Origin: Methylococcaceae bacterium | Lineage (GTDB): Bacteria; Pseudomonadota; Gammaproteobacteria; Methylococcales; Methylomonadaceae | NCBI GenBank assembly: GCA_947505055.1 | Contig: CANNLO010000128.1 | Coordinates: 1 to 11,869, forward strand | DNA: 11,869 bases | Direction: 5' to 3' | Part shown: piece after piece, positions 1 to 5,570 of the stretch | How the letters are laid out: each line of letters opens with the position of its first letter | Position numbering within the stretch: position 1 is the first letter of the stretch | The notes under the pieces: model-generated | What the model saw: only the letters and a program-made list of their open reading frames with translations | Database searches by the model: none | Told to the model about the DNA's origin: nothing | Made by a program: the position numbers and the translations under genes

Positions 1-439
1 AAACAAATGGGCCAGTTTCAACTCTTTTAATCAATTTTATAGTCTGACCATTCATAGCGGCCCCCCATATTTTTGTCCAGCTATCGGCATTACGCTTCAT
101 TTGCTTATTACGAGCTTCAATTTCCTTTTGGGACTGTTCATTCCAACCAGAAAGCCACCATTTATAATCCTCGTTTGCCATTGCCGAGAATTGGGCGATA
201 AAGGCTTCCTCCGGACTTGAATAACTCGCGTTCTTTTTTGATACGGATTTGAACTGCACCTCAGGGGTATAGGGCTTCGAAACATAGTTATAAACATATT
301 CCACCGTAAACTTGCCCGCTTCAGCTTTCCCCGTTGGAAAAACATCACCCGCAAAACTGGCATATGGAAAAAAAATAATGCTCGCAGTTGCCAACCCTCT
401 AAGGAATAACATCTTCATACAAAACAAGTTACTTGTCAT
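1..439 (-). CDS. Exported protein of unknown function, C-terminus cut off by window edge
   Basis: An open frame on the minus strand runs without a stop from an ATG at 439 to the left edge, about 146 codons; the 3' end is missing. The N-terminus carries a clear Sec signal peptide: Lys-Met-Leu-Phe-Leu-Arg, a hydrophobic core ATASIIFFPYASFA, then a likely cut before GDVFPTG. The mature part is hydrophilic, with a tyrosine-rich stretch (VEYVYNYVSKPYTPE) and a probable long helix starting at SPEEAFIAQFSAMANEDYKW, rich in Trp and charge. The SPEEAF...AMANEDY helix faintly recalls NTF2-like proteins, but I do not recognise the family. Three in-frame ATGs are possible (439, 418, 412). I chose 439 because only it has a purine-rich site (GTGGGA) about 8 bases upstream, and it leaves a 30-base gap to the stop of the giant gene upstream. 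A start at 418 would give the more typical signal peptide. The short gap suggests co-transcription with that gene. Confidence 0.75.
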   Translation of the reverse strand, partial: MTSNLFCMKMLFLRGLATASIIFFPYASFAGDVFPTGKAEAGKFTVEYVYNYVSKPYTPEVQFKSVSKKNASYSSPEEAFIAQFSAMANEDYKWWLSGWNEQSQKEIEARNKQMKRNADSWTKIWGAAMNGQTIKLIKRVETGPFV

Positions 440-469
440 ATCGACTATCCCACTTTTCAAAAAATACTA

Positions 470-3400
470 TCATATATCCAATGGCACAACGCCTTGCGCT
501 ATAGGCCCTGGCGCTACCAACTCTAATTGATAGTTAACAGCGATAAAACCATCAAATAATTCAAGATTTGCTTTACCTTTAAGCCCATCATGACTTAATC
601 CATAGTCGACTTGACGGCAATTCACATTGGCTTCAAGTTTAAGTGCGCTTGCTACAGAACCGGAAAGTGATACAACCTTAAGTGCGTCTTCAGCAGCCAA
701 CCCACCTTCAGCTCCTCCTGATGCTCCAAGCCCACCACCCCAGCACTGTTTATCCTTACAAAGATCATTTTCTCCTTTCAAATTTGCATTTGCTGCCACG
801 CCTAACTTGACAAATACCCCAATCCGAACAGCCCGAATATCAAATGATAGTGCTGGCACGAAAATTTTGTCGGTTTCCAGCTTACCGTTCAAACCATATT
901 GCAAGGTCTTAACAGGTACATCTTTTTGCTGTTTACTTTCGCAACAAACATTCTTTTGATTACCCGAATTGGTATAGGTCACATCAATAGTTTTCAGCAC
1001 ACCCATTAATCTTCCGAATTTCGAAATACCTTCTAAAATAGGATCAAGCTTCAACTCAAATTCAACCGTCCCCTGATCCTTGTCAGCAATCGGGGTTCCC
1101 TTACAACTCCCGCCTGCACAGGTATCAGGATCTGTACAAAACAGGTTGTCGTTACAAGTTGACCCTTCGCTCTTAGGTACTGGAGTAAATCCCGAACAAC
1201 CACTGCTGCACTGCGAGTCAAAATCACTAGGATCACCTTTTTCTGCCGGTGCGCCGTTCAAACATTGGGGTGTTTTACAATCATTTTTGGCATTGACAAT
1301 AGATGTAGGAATTTTGCTGTTGTCATTAACAATCACACAATTACCGTCGCATTTCTGACATTCACCAGCTGACGACGCACATCCCGCCCCACCCGGCTGA
1401 CTACCGCAATGCCACCCCGCCTTGATCACACCAACCCCCTGATTGCTCTTGATCACGCTACCTTCGGCATTGACGGTACCCAATCCTATCGAAACAAACT
1501 CTTCCAGATCATGATCATAAGAGTACATTTCAACCTGAGCTCCGGGTTTGTGTCCATCGACATTAGGCAAACTGAGCGTGGCTGGTGGATCGAATTTAGC
1601 ACCTACCGGTTGTATGGTGACAATGAACTGCGGCTGCATGCCGTTAGGCGGTGACATTGGAATCTTGGAGGCATTAACCGGAGTCACCGATAATTTTCCG
1701 AATTTTTTGCCATCGGGAAAGGTCACCGATCCTGCTTTGACTTCCAGCGCAAAGCCCGGCACATCGGGCAAGGTCAGAGTGACATCCTGATCGCCGACCT
1801 GTTTGGCGTTCACGGTATCAAGCTTGACCAGATAAATCGGCGCGGCTAACGGGTTGTCGGCACCGGCGATAGTAACCAGGTTGAAAGCCAGGGTCGGCCA
1901 TTCGCCTGCTGCGGTCGTGGTGCTGCCATCGGCAATCAGCCTAACGGAACCGACCGGCGCTTCGGTGATTTTAAACTGGCCTTGCGCATCGGACTTCGCT
2001 TCGCGGGTAGTGCCGTCGACACGCACACTGACGTTAGGCAACGGGTTATCCTGATTATCAAGCACGACGCCACTGATGCTGGTTTGTCCGGCTGCTCCGC
2101 TTTTCAATGCCGAAGCGGTAAATCCGGCGTACAGTTGGGTGCCGACCAGAGTAGCGGTGACCCGATGCACGTCCAAGCCTTCTTCGGAACCCAAGGTCAA
2201 TTCTGCGGTAGCACGACCGTCGCTGTCGGTGGTGCTGGTAATCGAGGCCAGACCATTTTGAAACTTACCGGTGCCTTGCGTCACTTTGAATTCGATTTGA
2301 GCGCCCGGCACGACATTGGCGCCATCATCGACGACCGCCACTACAAAAGGTTGTGACAAGGGTTGGCTGATCGCGCCGCGCTGGTTGTTGCCGCTGTTGA
2401 CGGTGACTTTATTGGCAGAACCGACGGTAGCCGAGGCGTAGAACAGCACTTCACCGTCGAAACCTACGGCTGTGGCTCTTACACGCTGATTGCCGGTTCC
2501 TGCGCGAGTGCCCAGTTTAAAAGGACTTGAAGCTACGCCCTTGGCATCGGTTTGCACCAAGGTGCCCTGACCTTGATCCTGAGTGCCCGCGCCTACTACG
2601 CCGTCGCCCTGGGTAACCCGAAAAATAACCGGCTTGGCTGCAACAGGCTGTTTTTTATCATCCAGCAGGGTGATTTTTAACGGTAGGACCAAGGTGTCGT
2701 TGATTTTTGCGGTTTGATCCTGGCCGCTGAGTAATTCTATGTGCTGTGGAGATAGAGGTAGATATTTGACTTTGATGCTGATGCTGCTGGTATTGCCGAC
2801 ATTGTCTGCACCATCGATTTTGAGCGTATTGTCGCCTTCGTTAAGGGTTATATTCTCGGCCAGGTAGCTGCGATTGGAGATAGTGGCGGCCGTGCCATTA
2901 ACGGTGACATGAGCCTGACCTTCGGCGACCGTGCCTCTGACAATGTCGTTAATCAGACCCGATACCGCGATTTTATTGGTACGCACGGTATCACCGTCTT
3001 TAGGCGATTCAATGGTCAGATACGGCGGCGTCATATCCAGCGAAACGGAAATGGCATCGGTAACATCCTGCCCCTGAGCATCGACCGCGCGAGCAGTGAC
3101 GGTGTTGTGACCTTCATCCAGCGTAACGGCAGCTTCAAAACTACCCTTGTTGTTAGTGACCGGCGCGCCATTCAGGGTTACCTGGGCGGCAGGATCGGAG
3201 ACTGTGCCTTTGACGGTTTGCGGGGTTGTACCGACGGTCAATAATGTCGCCGGACTGGTGATCTTGATGGTTAGAGCATCAGATTTGGTGACTTGCTGTT
3301 CAATCCGGGTATTAAAACTGAAGATATTGGGGCCGCCGCCTTTGACGATCACATTAACGACACCGGTTCCGGCAACTGCGAAACTGCTGCCAATATAACC

Positions 3401-3802
3401 GCTCAAATTGTAATAAGGCTCTCCGGCAGCCGTTGTGCCTGTGGCATTGCCGATGCTGACTTTGGCCACAGGCGTCAAGCCGGTGATAATCAACCGGAAC
3501 GGTCCTGCCAAAACTTGGCCGCTGACATTACTGAGATTGATGTCTACGGTGGCATCGGTGCTACGTCGGTTTCGTAGCGGATTGGCCAATTTGGCGCTAA
3601 TCTGGCTGCTGGCCATAACTTCCCAACTGGTGGTGACCGCCGCCGATGTGATTTGGGAATAAGCTGTAAATAGAAAGGAAAACAGGAGCATCAGTATCGG
3701 CCATCTTGCAGAGCCCGATCCCAATTTTTTATTTCGAGTATGGTACAGCGTATTTAAACTAACAACCGGCAAGATACCGAGCAAGCGCAGGTTAACTGAC
3801 AT
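470..3802 (-). CDS. Giant secreted modular protein: Ig-like domains, carboxypeptidase-regulatory-like domain, Cys-rich C-terminal region
   Basis: The 1110-residue product is exported and probably surface-associated. Residues 35-55 form a hydrophobic segment ending SAA after an unusually long, basic 34-residue lead, so it is an extended signal peptide or anchor. In order I see: a beta-rich domain (about 59-170); two bacterial Ig-like modules with the VTLNGxxV...F...VTLDEGxNTVTxxAxDxxG pattern (175-256 and 260-347); two Big_1/invasin-like modules (350-460 and 465-565, each with a TDxxGxA turn); a carboxypeptidase-regulatory-like beta sandwich (576-626, ISGVVLDNQDNPLPNVSV); a beta domain (about 655-795); a Cys-rich stretch (799-900) ending in a STCNDNLFCT...C..GSC knot-like motif; and a Gly-rich beta C-terminus with further cysteines. 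No C-terminal membrane helix or PEP-CTERM tail is visible. The start at 3802 has a good AAGGA site 7 bases upstream. A 17-base motif shared with the PEP-CTERM gene lies 115 bases upstream. Such proteins often act in adhesion or matrix; the exact role here is unknown. Confidence 0.93.
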   Translation of the reverse strand: MSVNLRLLGILPVVSLNTLYHTRNKKLGSGSARWPILMLLFSFLFTAYSQITSAAVTTSWEVMASSQISAKLANPLRNRRSTDATVDINLSNVSGQVLAGPFRLIITGLTPVAKVSIGNATGTTAAGEPYYNLSGYIGSSFAVAGTGVVNVIVKGGGPNIFSFNTRIEQQVTKSDALTIKITSPATLLTVGTTPQTVKGTVSDPAAQVTLNGAPVTNNKGSFEAAVTLDEGHNTVTARAVDAQGQDVTDAISVSLDMTPPYLTIESPKDGDTVRTNKIAVSGLINDIVRGTVAEGQAHVTVNGTAATISNRSYLAENITLNEGDNTLKIDGADNVGNTSSISIKVKYLPLSPQHIELLSGQDQTAKINDTLVLPLKITLLDDKKQPVAAKPVIFRVTQGDGVVGAGTQDQGQGTLVQTDAKGVASSPFKLGTRAGTGNQRVRATAVGFDGEVLFYASATVGSANKVTVNSGNNQRGAISQPLSQPFVVAVVDDGANVVPGAQIEFKVTQGTGKFQNGLASITSTTDSDGRATAELTLGSEEGLDVHRVTATLVGTQLYAGFTASALKSGAAGQTSISGVVLDNQDNPLPNVSVRVDGTTREAKSDAQGQFKITEAPVGSVRLIADGSTTTAAGEWPTLAFNLVTIAGADNPLAAPIYLVKLDTVNAKQVGDQDVTLTLPDVPGFALEVKAGSVTFPDGKKFGKLSVTPVNASKIPMSPPNGMQPQFIVTIQPVGAKFDPPATLSLPNVDGHKPGAQVEMYSYDHDLEEFVSIGLGTVNAEGSVIKSNQGVGVIKAGWHCGSQPGGAGCASSAGECQKCDGNCVIVNDNSKIPTSIVNAKNDCKTPQCLNGAPAEKGDPSDFDSQCSSGCSGFTPVPKSEGSTCNDNLFCTDPDTCAGGSCKGTPIADKDQGTVEFELKLDPILEGISKFGRLMGVLKTIDVTYTNSGNQKNVCCESKQQKDVPVKTLQYGLNGKLETDKIFVPALSFDIRAVRIGVFVKLGVAANANLKGENDLCKDKQCWGGGLGASGGAEGGLAAEDALKVVSLSGSVASALKLEANVNCRQVDYGLSHDGLKGKANLELFDGFIAVNYQLELVAPGPIAQGVVPLDI

Positions 3803-3828
3803 CCCTTATTCCTTATTTCTAATGACGT

Positions 3829-3858
3829 TCAAGCCATTCACGAGCGTGAACGGCTTGA
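3829..3858. other. Strong hairpin in the leader of the giant gene
   Basis: TCAAGCCATTCACG (3829-3842) and CGTGAACGGCTTGA (3845-3858) are complementary at 13 of 14 positions, with only a tiny loop. The hairpin lies 27 bases upstream of the giant gene's start and about 150 bases past the stop of the PEP-CTERM gene. No T-run follows on either strand, so it is not a classical intrinsic terminator. It may be a leader structure affecting translation or mRNA stability, a binding palindrome, or a small dispersed repeat. Confidence 0.6.
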
Positions 3859-3917
3859 TCAGGTTTATTTAACATTTAAAATAAATTGCTGCGGTTATTT
3901 TAATGAATATTTAAAAG

Positions 3918-3934
3918 TGTAAAATTTTTCGACA
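3918..3934 (-). promoter_or_regulatory. 17-base TGTC...TTTTACA motif upstream of the giant gene
   Basis: Read on the minus strand this is TGTCGAAAAATTTTACA followed by CTTTTAA, 115 bases upstream of the giant gene's start. It has the same length and conserved ends (TGTC and TTTTACA) as the copy upstream of the PEP-CTERM gene, and both continue with CACTTT. The ends are semi-palindromic (TGTC/GACA), which suggests a protein-binding site or an unusual promoter element. Function is inferred only from recurrence and position. Confidence 0.5.
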
Positions 3935-4008
3935 CACTGACTAGATGCTAGTAATTGAAGGCAACCATAACAGAAGCCTTTCTGTGAAGCAACACTCAGT
4001 TTAGATAT

Positions 4009-4665
4009 TTAGCCTTGAACTTTGCGATTATTGCGCAACAAGTTTTTTGTCAAACCGAACCAGCCGATGATGACCAATAACAACGTGCCGGGCAGCGGAA
4101 CTGCATTAGATATGGAACGCTGTTCTATGCGAATATTGTCGAGAGTAACTTGTGAATTGGTACCATTATTTTCGTCATTCAATTCAAAAGAGAATGCCAC
4201 TGAACGACCTATGAAGGATGATAGATCAAAGGAAAAACTTGGTCCGCTCGTTGAAGCATTAATCGTAGCAATTAACGCATCTCCCAGACTATTAGCATCG
4301 TAAAGCCAGACTTGCAGATTGTCACTGAAGCCTCCATCTGATTCCAGTGCATCTAAATCCAGTAGGGTGAAAACAGCATCAAATTTAAAAAAATCATCCC
4401 CGGCAGCCAGCGTGATGGGACTAGGGAAACTAAATACACCATCATCGCCTTGAACAAGCACCGAGGAAAAGAGGGCCGCACCTGAACCGGTCGATAAAAC
4501 TGCTTGGCCCCCAACCTGTTGGGCAGTCCCACCATTGGTGACAGTTGCCCAACCTGACAAGTCGGTATCGAAATTACCATTTAAAATAGCTCCTGCAAAT
4601 ACCGCGTTTGATAACGCCATAGAGGCTACGAATATAGCTAAGCGTATTAATTTTTTGTTGTTCAT
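4009..4665 (-). CDS. Small exported protein with PEP-CTERM-like (VPLPGT) sorting tail
   Basis: The 218-residue product has a Sec signal peptide (MNNKKLIRLAIFVASMALSNAVFA, cut before GAIL). A beta-rich body follows, starting LNGNFDTDLSGWATV and ending VTLDNIRIE (about 180). This layout is typical of carbohydrate-binding, jelly-roll-like domains in PEP-CTERM proteins. Residues 189-194 are VPLPGT, followed by a hydrophobic helix LLLVIIGWFGL and a basic tail (NLLRNNRKV). This is the three-part PEP-CTERM layout, with PLP in place of the usual PEP. Family knowledge: such tails are processed by exosortase and the proteins are exported, often together with exopolysaccharide. No exosortase is in this window. 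I chose the ATG at 4665; an in-frame GTG at 4695 would put ten polar residues before the signal peptide and has no good ribosome site. The ribosome site at 4665 is also weak. A shared 17-base motif lies 129 bases upstream. A ligand cannot be named. Confidence 0.85.
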   Translation of the reverse strand: MNNKKLIRLAIFVASMALSNAVFAGAILNGNFDTDLSGWATVTNGGTAQQVGGQAVLSTGSGAALFSSVLVQGDDGVFSFPSPITLAAGDDFFKFDAVFTLLDLDALESDGGFSDNLQVWLYDANSLGDALIATINASTSGPSFSFDLSSFIGRSVAFSFELNDENNGTNSQVTLDNIRIEQRSISNAVPLPGTLLLVIIGWFGLTKNLLRNNRKVQG

Positions 4666-4794
4666 GATTTTAATCCGTGTAGGTTTTAATAACACTATCC
4701 TACAAGCAAATACTGATCCAAATTTATATTAAATATAAAAATCAGTTAATTAACTTAAATTCACGGTTGGCCAAACAAACTTGAATCATTAAAG

Positions 4795-4811
4795 TGTAAA
4801 AAAAACTGACA
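4795..4811 (-). promoter_or_regulatory. 17-base TGTCAGTTTTTTTTACA motif upstream of the PEP-CTERM gene
   Basis: On the minus strand this reads TGTCAGTTTTTTTTACA followed by CACTTTAAT, 129 bases upstream of the PEP-CTERM gene's ATG. It is identical over 20 bases (4794-4813) to the reverse complement of 5529-5548. It matches the copy upstream of the giant gene at both ends and in the CACTTT continuation. Two genes for exported proteins with the same element at similar distance suggest shared control. I could not find a convincing sigma-54 (GG-N10-GC) site here. Confidence 0.55.
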
Positions 4812-4982
4812 CTTTTTTAATTTGTAAAATAAAGAAATCTATCTTGACTAAGGCTAACTTCAAAAAATACACGCTCTAATAAACCTATAAAACTTAGTTG
4901 ACCATTTATGTTTTACTCAGAACCCTATAGGCGTCTGATTCACACAACCTCGAAACTGCTTACCGTTTGGGTGAGGCATTTA

Positions 4983-5037
4983 GTAGGAGCGAGCCATGCC
5001 CGGTAGCAGTTTAATCGCGGGCATGGCCCGCTCCTAC
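4983..5037. repeat. REP/BIME-like palindromic repeat (GTAGGAGCG type)
   Basis: Two inverted 20-base arms, 4983-5002 and 5018-5037, match at 19 of 20 positions around a 15-base loop. Each arm reads GTAGGAGCG(A/G)GCCATGCCCG. The right arm, read on the minus strand, itself contains a perfect mini-hairpin GCGGGC-CAT-GCCCGC; in the left arm this inner palindrome is damaged. The layout is two inverted REP units, that is, a BIME. The GTAGGAGCG start matches REP families known from Pseudomonas and related bacteria, which are mobilised by RAYT (TnpA-REP) transposases. None is encoded here. It lies downstream of the cytochrome gene and could end or stabilise that transcript. Confidence 0.8.
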
Positions 5038-5226
5038 CTATTTTTAACCCCTTTTTCCAGGATAAATGACAATACTAATATATCAACCATTTTTTTAAAC
5101 CATTAATACAACTTTAAGTTCTACTATTTCCCGCCAATATTACTATTTTTTATTAATTGCAGGATAAAAAATGAGACTAATACGTTTATTTTGATTAACT
5201 TTTATATTTATATCGAAATATTCGAT

Positions 5227-5243
5227 TGTAAAAAAACCTGACA
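5227..5243 (-). promoter_or_regulatory. Additional copy of the 17-base TGTCAG...TTTACA motif
   Basis: Read on the minus strand this is TGTCAGGTTTTTTTACA. It matches the copy at 4795-4811 at 16 of 17 positions and has the same orientation, about 430 bases further upstream. No gene start lies immediately downstream on the minus strand. It could be a second distal site for the same regulator or the relic of a lost gene's promoter. Confidence 0.45.
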
Positions 5244-5530
5244 GCTGTTAAGTGCCTAGTAATCAAGAAACCTGGTTAACGATAAACTTTTGACCGGAAT
5301 CTATAAAAAAATAGTTACCGCAAACAGGGAAGGAGATTTTAAATCTGCGTTTTTGGCCATCTGATACTAGACGCCAATTTTGGCAAACGATAAATAATAA
5401 GACATTGTTTTTTAATCTATTTTAAATAAATAGTCGCAAGAATTCCCGTTACCCCCCATTGCATCAGGAACTCGATATCTGTTAAAACAAGCCCTTAGCG
5501 ATTTACAAAATCCCGCAATCAAATACATAG

Positions 5531-5547
5531 TGTCAGTTTTTTTTACA
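5531..5547 (+). promoter_or_regulatory. Inverted copy of the 17-base motif just past the cytochrome gene
   Basis: Reads TGTCAGTTTTTTTTACA on the plus strand, 23 bases past the stop of the cytochrome gene. The perfect identity with the reverse complement of 4794-4813 covers 20 bases (5529-5548). It points away from the PEP-CTERM gene and no plus-strand gene follows, so it is not an obvious promoter for anything in the window. Confidence 0.45.
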
Positions 5548-5570
5548 CCTCTATAAATCAAACATAACGC

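Larger units (their letters stand above)
4666..5570. other. Gene-free AT-rich region carrying regulatory motifs and a BIME-like repeat
   Basis: I find no credible gene in these roughly 900 bases; all frames are broken by frequent stops. The region separates the 3' end of the cytochrome gene from the PEP-CTERM gene, both on the minus strand, so it should hold the end of one transcription unit and the promoter of the next. It contains three copies of the 17-base TGTCAG...TTTACA motif (4795, 5227, 5531) and a BIME-like hairpin at 4983-5037. Its length and AT content are high for a bacterial spacer, so a decayed gene or insertion is possible, but I can read no protein remnant. Confidence 0.7.

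Noticed and set aside
97..363. 88-codon minus-strand open frame near the left edge
   Set aside because: It overlaps in another frame the signal-peptide-bearing frame that runs to the window edge; its product is basic and low in protein character.
3970..3985. Small hairpin ACAGAA-GCCT-TTCTGT just past the PEP-CTERM gene
   Set aside because: Six-base AT-containing stem without a T-run; too weak to call a terminator.
4666..4860. Sigma-54 promoter for the PEP-CTERM gene
   Set aside because: I looked for GG-N10-GC spacing on the minus strand and found only poor matches such as TTGGCCAACC.
5171..5194. Tiny plus-strand frame (7 codons) with a GGAT ribosome-like site
   Set aside because: Too short, stops at once, and no continuation in other frames supports a broken gene.
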